DNA of 44,660 bases from Streptomyces huiliensis (lineage in GTDB: Bacteria > Actinomycetota > Actinomycetes > Streptomycetales > Streptomycetaceae): assembly GCF_020037025.1 (NCBI RefSeq), contig NZ_JAIQLH010000104.1, positions 1 to 44,660 on the forward strand. Reading direction: 5' to 3'. The position numbers were made by a program, and so were the translations under genes. Positions 15,304-23,183 of the stretch are shown in pieces (within the stretch, counting starts at the first letter, position 1; each line of letters begins with the position of its first letter). Below the pieces are notes generated by a model. The model did not search any database and was not told where the DNA came from. It worked only from the letters and a program-made list of their open reading frames with translations.

Positions 15304-17436
15304 TCATCCCGCTTCTTGCCTTCCGTCACGGTCAGCGACGGTTTCGACGATGTCGGTCCGGACGATGCCGCGCCGGTTGACGACCTTGCCGTTGAGACGC
15401 CGGCCGATCTGCACGGTCTCGATCCCGAAGGGCTTGAGCGCGGCGGTCAGTTGCTCGGCGGCCCAGCCGGCGTAGGCGTCGGGTCGCAGCTCCTCCAGGC
15501 GGCCGACGACCGTCTCGTTCCAGACCTTCGGCTCGTTCGCGGGGACGACGGCGAGGATGTCGCGGAGGAGGTCGAACGAAGCGACGGCTTCGGCGACGGG
15601 GTCCGCGCCGAGGGCGTGGCCGGTGAGGGTGCCCGCCGCTTCGCGCAGCGCGTACGCGCGGGCCGCTACCGCGTCGGCCGCCGGGGCGTCGACGTACGCC
15701 GCGCTGACGATCCGGGCGTCGGCGCCTTCGCCGACGAAGTAGTGGATGCCCTTGTCACCCCACGCGAACATCGTCGCCCGGACGCCCCGCTTGTACGCGG
15801 AGGTGCCCAGCACCATGTCGTTCTCCAACTGCCCCATGACCTTGAGGCACCACCGGTTGGACGCGTTCGCCGAGATGCCGGTGGGCAGGGACCGGGCATC
15901 CGGCCGCTGGGTGGAGAGGAGGAGGGTGATACCGAGGGCAGGCCCCCGCTTCACCAGATCCGTGCAGATCTCCTCGAACTCCCGGCCGTGCTTGGGGTGC
16001 TCGAACCACACCTGACACTCGTCCGCGCCGATCACGATCGGGCGCAGGCCCAGAGACTTGTTGTCGGCCAGTTCGCTGGTGACCTTGGACTCGGGGCAGA
16101 GGTCCCGCGGCAGGTTGCGGATCACCTTCGCCCGACGGCGAAGTTCCTCCCGGACGCTGCGGAGCACGGCCAGGGCGTAGTCGATGTCCTCGTCCTCGTC
16201 GCCGGCGCGGTAGCTGTGGGCGACGCGCTCCAGCGGGCCGAAGTCGCCGGTTCCCTTGAGGTCGAAGACGTGCAGTTCGGCGCGCGGGTCCAAGGCGGCG
16301 ACGAGCAGGAGCAGCCGGAGGAGGAACGTCTTGCCCATGCGCGGGATGGCGCCGATGATCCCCGAGATGTACATGAGGGTGACGTCGACCCAACGGCCGC
16401 GCTGGTCCGTGCCGTAGGGAGCCAGCTTGAACAGGTCGACGGCGCCATCCTTCAGCAGCGGCCAAGCCGGCTTCTTGGCCTTCGACATGTCCTGGTCCCC
16501 GACCCACAGCACGAGTCGGCCGGTGTGCTCCTCCGGAACGGCTTCGGGCCAGACGCAGCCGAGCGGCCGGCGGAGACCCGACGCGAGCCGGTCGCGGCGG
16601 TCGATCACGTCCGTGACGGTCACGCCGTACGGCAGGTCGCCCTCGGCCCGCCAGCCGGGGCCGTCCCGCGTGATGGGGGCCGTGAAGACGAAGCCGTCCT
16701 GTCCCTTGCTCTGCGCCTGGCCGATGGCCGAGATACCCAGAGCGCCGAGGGCCCGCAGCACGATGTCGCTGGTCAGCTTCTGCGTCTTCGGCGTCTCCAC
16801 GGCGCGGGTGATCACCGGGGCGTCCGCCGGGGTGCCGAGGTGGCCGAGCGCCAGCGCCAAGACGCCGAGGGAGACGGCCTGGAGCCAGCCGGGGGCCAGC
16901 ACATACAAGGCCAGCGCGGCCCCGAGACCGATGAGCGAGGCCAGGACGGCGGTGAGCGTCCGCAGCCGCACCCGGCCGTCCCGCTGCCGGCAGAGCTTGA
17001 GGTACTCGCCGACGTCTTCCCGCCGTACCGCAGCGAGCCGGACCGGCTCCCCTTCGGCGTCGGACACCCACCGCATCGCTCCGCCGACGAAGCGGGCGGC
17101 GCCGCGCGGCGCCTGCAGGGTGAGGCGGGCGGCGTACACCGGGGAGCGCCAGAGGTGGTAGGCCGTCACGTGGCCGTAGTGGCCAGCGGCCCAGGTTGCT
17201 GCGGTCTTCAGTTCCGCCCGGTCGCGCATCCACGACGGGACGATCGGGCGGCGCTTGGCGCCGGTGATCCTTGCCATGAAGCCGGGGGCCGCCGGGGCCG
17301 GCCCGTCGACCATGACCGTGGTGCCGGGGTTCTGCGTCGCCGCCTGGGCGTGGGTGGCGCGGACGTCGTCGAGGTGGTGCACCGTGCCTTCGTCCCCGGT
17401 GCGCTGATCTCTGTCGTCGTCCTTCTCGTGTCGCAC
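15304..17436 (-). CDS. traB: FtsK/SpoIIIE-like conjugative DNA translocase
   Basis: 710 residues. An N-terminal membrane part with hydrophobic helices at about 159-199 (LTAVLASLIGLGAALALYVL and following) precedes an FtsK motor. Walker A is GAIPRMGKT (362-370), Walker B IVIGADECQVWF (about 467-478), followed by LLLSTQRPDARSLPTGISANASNRWCLKV, the FtsK-like motor signature. The C-terminal 80 residues (RLEELRPDAYAGWAAEQLTAALKPFGIETVQIGRRLNGKVVNRRGIVRTDI) resemble a winged helix for sequence-specific DNA recognition. This single protein moves double-stranded DNA between mycelia in AICEs. GTG 17436 has AGGA 7 nt upstream. Confidence 0.93.
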   Translation of the reverse strand: MRHEKDDDRDQRTGDEGTVHHLDDVRATHAQAATQNPGTTVMVDGPAPAAPGFMARITGAKRRPIVPSWMRDRAELKTAATWAAGHYGHVTAYHLWRSPVYAARLTLQAPRGAARFVGGAMRWVSDAEGEPVRLAAVRREDVGEYLKLCRQRDGRVRLRTLTAVLASLIGLGAALALYVLAPGWLQAVSLGVLALALGHLGTPADAPVITRAVETPKTQKLTSDIVLRALGALGISAIGQAQSKGQDGFVFTAPITRDGPGWRAEGDLPYGVTVTDVIDRRDRLASGLRRPLGCVWPEAVPEEHTGRLVLWVGDQDMSKAKKPAWPLLKDGAVDLFKLAPYGTDQRGRWVDVTLMYISGIIGAIPRMGKTFLLRLLLLVAALDPRAELHVFDLKGTGDFGPLERVAHSYRAGDEDEDIDYALAVLRSVREELRRRAKVIRNLPRDLCPESKVTSELADNKSLGLRPIVIGADECQVWFEHPKHGREFEEICTDLVKRGPALGITLLLSTQRPDARSLPTGISANASNRWCLKVMGQLENDMVLGTSAYKRGVRATMFAWGDKGIHYFVGEGADARIVSAAYVDAPAADAVAARAYALREAAGTLTGHALGADPVAEAVASFDLLRDILAVVPANEPKVWNETVVGRLEELRPDAYAGWAAEQLTAALKPFGIETVQIGRRLNGKVVNRRGIVRTDIVETVADRDGRQEAG

Positions 17437-17508
17437 TGACAGTCCTTCCTTGAGGGATGGAGCGGGGCCCGACGAGCGGCCGGCCCGGGATTGCGACGTG
17501 CGGGTGGA

Positions 17509-18729
17509 TCAGGAGTCGGCCGCGTCGGGCAGGGCTTCCCCGCGGCCGTCCACGAGGGCGAGCTGTCCGGCGCCCGGCCGTCGTCCGCGCTCGTTGTCGA
17601 GCCTCACGAAGACGCCGTGCACGTAGCTGGGCGCGCGGGTGGCCCGCTTGGCCGTCTCGCGGACGCTGAGGCCGGCGGCCCATCCGTCCTCGATGACCGC
17701 TTGAGCGTCGGCTGTGCTCAACTTCGCGGCCGACTCGGCGGCCTCGGTCTCTTCGGCGCGTTCAGGTGAACGGTCCGGGCTGTTCACCTCTTGAGCTGCG
17801 GGGCTTTCCGCGGTGCGGATCAGGTGCGGATACCCCTGCCGGCGCACGGCTTCCGTCGCCTGCCGCATCTGGTCGCGCACCTGGGCGGCCAGGGCGGACG
17901 CCACGGGGTCCGGCGCGGACGCGGCCCACGGCGACGGGAGTTCGACGGTGGCCAGCCCCGCCGCGTGCCGCCGGGCGGCGAGCTGGTCGAGCAGCCGGCT
18001 CCGCTGCTCGGCGTCGACGCCCACGGATGCCCGCGCCACCGCCACCGCGAGCCGCCGGTTGAGCCGCCGGCCGCGCCGCGTGGCGCGCTTCTCCGGCGAG
18101 GTGTCGGCCAGGCGGGCGGCGAGTGCGACCGCCCTCGCGGTGGCCCGGTCGCGGGTAATCTGCGCCGCGTCGCGGTTTCGCTCGGCGACGCCGAGGTGCG
18201 AGAGGAGCCGTTCCCGCAGTTCCTTGCTCAACACCGCGACAAGGCCGTGGGACTTCGCTTCCGGACGGCGGTGGCGGAGTTCGATGCCCATCGCCAGGTG
18301 CCACAGCATCGCGGCCATGACCGGCCCGACGAAGGCCCGTACGGTCCCGCCGACCACGCCGGATTCGGCGTACGCCGGGATGACCTGCACGCCGGTGATC
18401 AACCAGACGAGCACTCCGGGGGCGCCAGGCGCTCCGGCAGGCCCGTTCAGGTTCTGCCGGGCCATGAGCGCGGTGGCGAAGAGGGCGAGCTCCGCGGCCG
18501 CGAACATCGCGGCCCGCTCGGCCGCGCTCCCCATGTCGAGATAGTCGGCGGCGAACCGCCAGCTGGTGTCGGCGCTGTAGGCCGTGCAGCCGGCGGCGGC
18601 CAGCGCGGCCACGCCCACGGCGGCCGAACCCCGCTTTCGGCCGGCCCGCCGACCGCGCAGCCCCCGCCACATCAGCCAGACCGCCGGGAGGGCGACGGCG
18701 GGAGCCCAGGTGGGCATAGACATGACCAT
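17509..18729 (-). CDS. Membrane protein with C-terminal HTH (AICE spread-type protein)
   Basis: 406 residues. Four or five hydrophobic helices fill the first 150 residues (GVLVWLITGVQVIPAYA and TVRAFVGPVMAAMLWHLAMGIEL among them). A long charged helical stretch follows (LSKELRERLLSHLGVAERNRDAAQITRDRATARAVAL). Near the C-terminus a short helix-turn-helix reads VIEDGWAAGLSVRETAKRATRAPSYVHGVFVRL. Proteins of this build regularly precede traB in AICEs and resemble SpdB/DUF2637 types. The ATG at 18729 overlaps the previous stop (TGATG); MSMPTW at 18723 is an alternative. Confidence 0.8.
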   Translation of the reverse strand: MVMSMPTWAPAVALPAVWLMWRGLRGRRAGRKRGSAAVGVAALAAAGCTAYSADTSWRFAADYLDMGSAAERAAMFAAAELALFATALMARQNLNGPAGAPGAPGVLVWLITGVQVIPAYAESGVVGGTVRAFVGPVMAAMLWHLAMGIELRHRRPEAKSHGLVAVLSKELRERLLSHLGVAERNRDAAQITRDRATARAVALAARLADTSPEKRATRRGRRLNRRLAVAVARASVGVDAEQRSRLLDQLAARRHAAGLATVELPSPWAASAPDPVASALAAQVRDQMRQATEAVRRQGYPHLIRTAESPAAQEVNSPDRSPERAEETEAAESAAKLSTADAQAVIEDGWAAGLSVRETAKRATRAPSYVHGVFVRLDNERGRRPGAGQLALVDGRGEALPDAADS

Positions 18730-19028
18730 CACGCCGCCCTCGTGGGGCGGTTCGGCCACGTGTCGACCTTCACCCTCCACAGGGCGGTGCTGTTGAGGTA
18801 GGCGGCGTACAACGCGTCCTCCGCCGCGACCTCGTCCGTCTCACTCAGCTCCAGGAGCTCCGCGAGCACGGACTCGGCCACCGCCAGGCGGGCCGCCCGC
18901 TCCTCGGCGGTCTCCCCCGCGACACCGTGGAAAAGCTCCCTGAAGTCCTCCGGGGACACCCGGCTCCCATCGGACGTCCGGTCCCGTAAAACCTTGCTGA
19001 CCTGCTCATCTTCTACGTACGAACGCAT
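18729..19028 (-). CDS. Hypothetical element protein (99 aa)
   Basis: Acidic, helical, soluble. It starts MRSYVEDEQVSKVLRDR with GGAGAG upstream and ends at a stop overlapping the next start. No recognised domain. Downstream of leader hairpin B (19071-19112), it is the first gene of the unit that leads through the membrane protein to traB. Confidence 0.7.
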   Translation of the reverse strand: MRSYVEDEQVSKVLRDRTSDGSRVSPEDFRELFHGVAGETAEERAARLAVAESVLAELLELSETDEVAAEDALYAAYLNSTALWRVKVDTWPNRPTRAA

Positions 19029-19070
19029 CGTCTCTCCTGCGCCGTCGGTGGGCGTCGGTGGGATGGAGAG

Positions 19071-19112
19071 CCGGGCGGTGAGCCTCCGTTGACCCGTCGA
19101 TCACCGCGCCGG
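19071..19112 (-). ncRNA. Leader hairpin B, twin of the element at 13330-13371
   Basis: GCGGTGA (19075-19081) pairs with TCACCGC (19101-19107), and CCGG at each outer end extends it around one bulged G. The loop contains the same TTGACCCGTCGA (plus strand) as hairpin A. Flanking GGGATGG is also shared. The stems differ in sequence yet both pair, which supports a selected structure. Confidence 0.55.
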
Positions 19113-19129
19113 CCGGGGGGGTGGGGTGG

Positions 19130-19513
19130 TCAGATGCGGAACCGCCGGGGCCGCACCAGGCGGCGCGCGAACCCGTAGAGGTACGACACGGCCATGTAGC
19201 CGCCGAGGCTCGTCAGGCCGACGACGAGCCAGTCCGCGCCCAGACCGCGGACGGTGTTCCCGCCGAGGTACGCGACGAGCAGGGCGAGAACGAAGACGGT
19301 CCCGGCGACCACGGCCTGCCCGGTCGTCATCGGCTCGGACCGGCGGGCTACCACCTCGACGTCCTCGGGCTCGACGAGCCGGACGCCGCCGGTGACCTGC
19401 AGGGCCACGAGGTTGCCGGTCGGCTGCGCGGCGATGCCCGACACCGTGCCGAGCGTCATGCTGCCGCGGTCGCGGACCACGTCACCGATCGAGAGCTTGA
19501 TCGCGCGCTTCAT
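19130..19513 (-). CDS. Small membrane protein with SH3-like N-terminus (127 aa)
   Basis: MKRAIKLSIGDVVRDRGSMTLGTVSGI followed by beta-rich sequence up to residue 60 suggests a small KOW/SH3-like domain. Two transmembrane helices follow (AVVAGTVFVLALLVAYLGG and WLVVGLTSLGGYMAVSYLYG) and a basic tail RRLVRPRRFRI. This is the promoter-proximal gene of the minus-strand core module, facing the GntR gene across the control region at 19710-19809. Confidence 0.72.
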   Translation of the reverse strand: MKRAIKLSIGDVVRDRGSMTLGTVSGIAAQPTGNLVALQVTGGVRLVEPEDVEVVARRSEPMTTGQAVVAGTVFVLALLVAYLGGNTVRGLGADWLVVGLTSLGGYMAVSYLYGFARRLVRPRRFRI

Positions 19514-19709
19514 CTGGGTCCCCCCATGGGATCAGAGGCCGGAAACCGGAGGGCGGTACGTGCCGCACCGGTGCGGTTCCACCGCGGCCCGCCGGCTGCA
19601 ACGCAGGGAGCCGCGCCTCTCCGGGACCGCCGCCGGCGGCGACGAAGCCGAAGAGGATCACTCGTCGCCCTGATGCGCCCGCCGCGGGCAGCCGTCATCA
19701 AGGCCGAGC

Positions 19710-19809
19710 AACTCATCAGGAGGTCTTGAGGAGAACTCCTCTTTATGAGTTGCGTTGACTATGGCGGATGCTCCCAGACTCGTCAAGACCTCTTGATGAC
19801 TCGTATGCT
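19710..19809. promoter_or_regulatory. Divergent control region with two inverted GntR-type operator copies
   Basis: CATCAGGAGGTCTTGA (19714-19729) and, in opposite orientation, TCAAGACCTCTTGATG (19783-19798) are near-identical 16-mers. Between them are a GAGGAG-AA-CTCCTC hairpin (19728-19741) within AACTCAT/ATGAGTT arms (19710-19716, 19745-19751), TTGACT at 19755 and a TATGCT -10 at 19804-19809 for the plus-strand GntR gene. Binding here by the encoded regulator would control both itself and the minus-strand transfer genes, as KorSA does in pSAM2. Confidence 0.6.
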
Positions 19810-19844
19810 GAGGGCCATCGCACGACGGGATGGGTGAGCACCAC

Positions 19845-20633
19845 ATGGCCAAGGCGTACGAGCGCATCGCGGACGACCTCCGCCAGTCCATCCGCGCAGG
19901 TGAACTCGCCCCCGGCGACCGGCTGCCCTCCGAGGCGAAACTCGCCGAGCGCTACCGCCGGAGCGTCCCGACCGTCCGCGACGCCCTCCGCCTCCTCCAG
20001 GCCGAGGGGCTGATCGACAAGGAGCACGGCCGGGGCAACTTCGTCCGGCGCCCGCGCACGTTGGTGCAGCGCTCGAACCTGCGGCACCAGTGGGAGAAGG
20101 ACCGGGTACGCGAGCCGGAGGAGAAGCGCGCGGAGACGGGCGCCACCGAGCACGACACCGGCCTGGAGCTCCCCGACCTCGTCTTCCACGCGGCGTACCG
20201 CGAGATCCCGGCCGACAAGGAGCTCGCGGAGGCGTTCGGCGTCGCCGAGGGGACAACCCTCCTGGAGCGCACGTACCGCACCCGCTACCGGGCCGAGAGC
20301 GCTCCCTTCACCCTCGTGACCTCCTACCTCGTCCGCGACATGGTGGCGGCGAACCCGGCCCTCCTTGACGCGGCGAACGAGCCGTGGCCAGGCGGCACGC
20401 AGAACCAGCTGTTCACGGTGGGGATCGAGTTCGGGCGCATAGAGGAACGCGTCACGGCACGCCCCCCGACCGCGGAGGAGGCGGAGGAGCTCGAACTCCC
20501 GCCCGGGACCGCCGTCCTGGTCCTCCGCAAGACGTCGATCGACATCGACGACCGCCCCGTGGAGATCTCCGACGTCGTCCTGCCCGGCGACCGCACGGAA
20601 ATGCTCTTCACCACTCCCCTGGAAAGGTGGTGA
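19845..20633 (+). CDS. GntR-family regulator (HutC type), likely KorSA-like
   Basis: 262 residues. An N-terminal GntR winged helix (about 1-70: YERIADDLRQSIRAGELAPGDRLPSEAKLAERYRRSVPTVRDALRLLQAEGLIDKEHGRGNFV) is joined to a UTRA ligand-binding domain (about 100-255). It is expected to bind the paired operators at 19714-19798 and repress itself and the transfer module. ATG 19845 has GGTGAG 7 nt upstream; an ATG at 19830 is less well placed. Coupled to the glycosyltransferase gene that follows. Confidence 0.88.
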   Translation: MAKAYERIADDLRQSIRAGELAPGDRLPSEAKLAERYRRSVPTVRDALRLLQAEGLIDKEHGRGNFVRRPRTLVQRSNLRHQWEKDRVREPEEKRAETGATEHDTGLELPDLVFHAAYREIPADKELAEAFGVAEGTTLLERTYRTRYRAESAPFTLVTSYLVRDMVAANPALLDAANEPWPGGTQNQLFTVGIEFGRIEERVTARPPTAEEAEELELPPGTAVLVLRKTSIDIDDRPVEISDVVLPGDRTEMLFTTPLERW

Positions 20634-20638
20634 CCGCC

Positions 20639-21394
20639 GTGCGCCGGCTCGTCATCATTACGGCCGTCCACGAGCCCGCCGCTCCGTACCTGGCGGACGC
20701 CTACAAGTCGCTGTGCGCGCAGGAACTCCCCGACGGGTGGGAGTGGCACTGGGTGATCCAGGAGGACGGCACGAGCGACGCGGTGGCCCCGCACATACCG
20801 GACGACCCGCGCGTAACCTTCAAGCAGGGCCGGCCGGGCGGCCCGGGCGTCGCCCGGATGATGGCCCTGGCGCACGCGGACGGCGAGTACGTGAAGGTGC
20901 TCGACGCCGACGACCAGTTGACGCCGGGCGCCCTCGCCCGCGACCTGGCCGTGCTCGAAGGCGACCCCACCCTCGGGTGGACGACGTCCCGCGTCCTGGA
21001 CCTGCTGCCCGACGGCTCGACGTTCGGCTTCGACCAGGACCCGGACGAAGGGCCGATCGAGCGCGGCGAGGTGCTGGAGCACTGGCAGGCACACAACTAC
21101 CGGGCCCAGGTCCACCCGGCGACCCTGTTCATCCGCCATGATCTGCTGCTCGCTCTCGGCGGCTGGATGGCCCTGCCGGCTTCCGAGGACACCGGGCTCC
21201 TGCTCGCCCTCAACAGCGTGGCCCGCGGCTACTTCACGCGCGAGGTCGGCCTGCTCTACCGCAAGTGGCCCGGACAGGCGACGAGCCAGGCGACCCACAC
21301 CGACGCCGGCGAACGCGACGCCCGCATGGCCGTCATCGAGGCTCGCGCCCGAGCCCTGTCGTACTCCAACTGGCGCTACCCGGTCACCGGCTGA
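20639..21394 (+). CDS. Family 2 glycosyltransferase
   Basis: 251 residues with a GT-A fold: VRRLVIITAVHEPAAPYLADAYKSL at the start, a QEDG motif (41-44) and the metal-binding DADD (89-92). A later ED in PASEDTGLLL may be the catalytic base region. No membrane helix, so cytoplasmic or peripheral. GTG 20639 is used; a GTG at 20630 overlaps the regulator stop. Donor and acceptor sugars are unknown. It ends 11 bp into the convergent GntR gene. A glycosyltransferase inside an AICE core is cargo that might modify the cell surface; that is speculation. Confidence 0.85.
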   Translation: MRRLVIITAVHEPAAPYLADAYKSLCAQELPDGWEWHWVIQEDGTSDAVAPHIPDDPRVTFKQGRPGGPGVARMMALAHADGEYVKVLDADDQLTPGALARDLAVLEGDPTLGWTTSRVLDLLPDGSTFGFDQDPDEGPIERGEVLEHWQAHNYRAQVHPATLFIRHDLLLALGGWMALPASEDTGLLLALNSVARGYFTREVGLLYRKWPGQATSQATHTDAGERDARMAVIEARARALSYSNWRYPVTG

Positions 21395-22124
21395 CCGGCA
21401 CCTCGTACACGATCTCGCCGAACGACACGGGGACGACGATGTCGGCGGTCTCCACCGGCCGCCCGTCGTCGCCGTAGTACGTTCGCCGGACGCGGGTGAC
21501 GAGCGCTCCGCGTTGCACGCCGAGGAGGTTCGCCTCCTCGGCGGTGGCCTGCCCGGCCTCGACCGCTTCCTCGGCGTGGCTGACGGTGATGCCGATCTCG
21601 GCCATGCGAGCGACGACACCCTTGCCCGCCAGCGGACCGCCCTCGGGCAACACGACGATCGTGCCGCCGGTGAGGACGTAGGGCTCCCAGCTGGTCACGA
21701 GCTGGGCGGGCCGGCCGTCGACCATGAACTCGTAGGCGGTGCGCACGCACAGCTCGCCGACGTCGATCGCCAGGCGGCCGGCGATGTGGGCAGGCGCCGG
21801 CACCTTCGCCTCGCTCTGGCTCTCCCAGGTGGCTCGTGGGCCGAGCCCGAAGCCGTCACCGGGTTGCCCGTCCCGCCACCCCGAGCGCAGTAGGCGGGCC
21901 CGCTCCCGCGGCTTCGCCACGTAGGTGCCCGAGCCTGCGCGCCCCTCCAGGACGCCCTGCGAGATCAGGAGTTCCTGCGCCCGGCGGACGACGTTCTCGC
22001 CGACACCGCATTCCTGGGCAATCTGGGCGCGGGAGGGGAGGCGCGTCCCAGGAGTCCACTCCTGATCCGCGATGCGCTGCCGAAGCACGTCGGCGATGCG
22101 GAGGTAAGGCGGCTGCTCACGCAT
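21384..22124 (-). CDS. Second GntR-family regulator with UTRA domain
   Basis: 246 residues: winged helix at about 5-70 (IADVLRQRIADQEWTPGTRLPSRAQIAQECGVGENVVRRAQELLISQGVLEGRAGSGTYV) and UTRA domain at about 95-240. ATG 22124 lies 10 bp from a CTAGT/ACTAG palindrome that is a natural operator. It is divergent from the small-gene operon starting at 22205, so it probably controls both. Its 3' end overlaps the glycosyltransferase gene on the other strand. Confidence 0.88.
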   Translation of the reverse strand: MREQPPYLRIADVLRQRIADQEWTPGTRLPSRAQIAQECGVGENVVRRAQELLISQGVLEGRAGSGTYVAKPRERARLLRSGWRDGQPGDGFGLGPRATWESQSEAKVPAPAHIAGRLAIDVGELCVRTAYEFMVDGRPAQLVTSWEPYVLTGGTIVVLPEGGPLAGKGVVARMAEIGITVSHAEEAVEAGQATAEEANLLGVQRGALVTRVRRTYYGDDGRPVETADIVVPVSFGEIVYEVPVSR

Positions 22125-22133
22125 GTTGGAAAT

Positions 22134-22145
22134 CTAGTCCACTAG
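22134..22145. promoter_or_regulatory. CTAGT-CC-ACTAG operator between divergent genes
   Basis: A perfect 5-bp inverted repeat in an AT-richer stretch; a further CTAGTTAAC follows at 22153. It lies between the minus-strand GntR gene and the plus-strand small-gene operon, the expected place for an autoregulatory GntR site. Confidence 0.5.
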
Positions 22146-22204
22146 CTCTAACCTAGTTAACCAGCATCACGCCGTGTAACTTCGCTGTGACGGAGGACCG
22201 CCTT

Positions 22205-22492
22205 GTGCCCTCACCCGAAGCTCGTGCCGAAGCGCTCGTACGCCGCTTCACCGCCGCCGGCCTCGCGCCTCGCAAGAGGGACCGCGGCAACCACACGCGC
22301 ATCGAGATGAAGGTCCCGGACTCGGCGACGCGCTCTCGCCAGTCCTGGCAGGAACTCCTGACGCTGCTCGAAACGGCCGACTGGTTCGGCCTCGCCAGCA
22401 GCCGACGCGGCCTCGTCGCCTGGGCCGCCGTCCTCAAAGACCCCCGTCCGGCGGCCAAGACCGCCCGGGGCTCCCACCGCGATCAGCTGTAA
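22205..22492 (+). CDS. Hypothetical element protein (95 aa), first of a six-gene operon
   Basis: GTG 22205 has GGAGGA 7 nt upstream. The sequence VRRFTAAGLAPRKRDRGNHTRIEMKVPDSATRSRQSWQELLTLLETADWFGLASSRRGLVAWAAVL suggests a small alpha/beta domain with a helical C-terminus. No family recognised. It leads a run of short, overlapping genes ending at 24518. Confidence 0.7.
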   Translation: MPSPEARAEALVRRFTAAGLAPRKRDRGNHTRIEMKVPDSATRSRQSWQELLTLLETADWFGLASSRRGLVAWAAVLKDPRPAAKTARGSHRDQL

Positions 22493-22504
22493 GGAGCTGA
22501 CAGC

Positions 22505-22795
22505 GTGCTCGAACACTTCCACGCCGCCTGCAGGCAAGCCCGACAACGCCTGTTACGGCCGGCCCTCCCCGCCGCGACCCGGCCCCCCGGCCCGGCCGAG
22601 GAACGGGGAAACGCTCCGGCGGGCCTCGAAACGCCGCCCGGCGCGACGATCCCCGCTGTGCCCTGCACCAGGCAGGCCGTCCTCGCCCGCCCCTTCCTCC
22701 CCACCACGCTCGGCTGCGCCCAGCCCAGACTGAAGCGGTACCCCGGCACGCTGCTGGCGGGGCGGTGCGACAACGCACCGGAGGTCTGCCGATGA
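22505..22795 (+). CDS. Hypothetical element protein (96 aa)
   Basis: GTG 22505 is preceded by AAGGAG. The product is Pro/Arg/Ala-rich with four scattered Cys and no clear domain. The reading frame is supported by its place: it starts 12 bp after the previous gene and its stop overlaps the next ATG (ATGA, 22792-22795). Low sequence complexity keeps confidence moderate. Confidence 0.5.
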   Translation: MLEHFHAACRQARQRLLRPALPAATRPPGPAEERGNAPAGLETPPGATIPAVPCTRQAVLARPFLPTTLGCAQPRLKRYPGTLLAGRCDNAPEVCR

Positions 22796-22980
22796 CGACA
22801 CCCGACCACCCACAGGCCACCCTCTACCGTTCCACTGACTGCCGGCTCGGCCGCCACAGCAGGTGTGCGGAAGCGTCGGTGCCGAAGCGACGCCATGCGG
22901 CCGGGATTCGGTACGAGACCTGCGCTTGCCCATGCCACCGCGCGCTCGGCCACGGGCCCGGCGAGGAGGGCGCCGCGTGA
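22792..22980 (+). CDS. Small Cys/His-rich protein (62 aa), probable zinc knuckle
   Basis: Contains TDCRLGRHSRC and a C-terminal ETCACPCHRALGH cluster, giving five Cys and several His in 62 residues, consistent with one small zinc-binding fold. Start and stop both overlap neighbouring genes by 4 bp (ATGA and GTGA), strong evidence of coupled translation. Function unknown. Confidence 0.62.
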   Translation: MTTPDHPQATLYRSTDCRLGRHSRCAEASVPKRRHAAGIRYETCACPCHRALGHGPGEEGAA

Positions 22981-23183
22981 ACACCGTGTACACGCTCCTC
23001 GAAGTCACCGCGGCGACGGTGAGGCGCGGAGACCTCATAGAGATCGGCAGCAAACAGTTCAAGGTGCGAAACCTCGTCGACGTGCCTGGTGGCGGCAGGC
23101 GCGTCTATTTCGGCTCCGGCGAGGCGTTCGTCTTCCGCCGGGGGACCCGCTTGTTCGCCATGCGCGCCTTGAGGAAGTGGTGA
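22977..23183 (+). CDS. Small beta-rich hypothetical protein (68 aa)
   Basis: VNTVYTLLEVTAATVRRGDLIEIGSKQFKVRNLVDVPGGGRRVYFGSGEAFVFRRGTRLFAMRALRKW is divided into short beta strands with conserved Gly turns, like an SH3-type barrel. It is basic and soluble. GTG 22977 overlaps the previous stop, and its own stop overlaps the next GTG. No named family. Confidence 0.65.
   Translation: MNTVYTLLEVTAATVRRGDLIEIGSKQFKVRNLVDVPGGGRRVYFGSGEAFVFRRGTRLFAMRALRKW

Noticed and set aside
15316..17439. Long plus-strand frame opposite traB
   Set aside because: Antisense shadow; the minus strand encodes the FtsK motor motifs.
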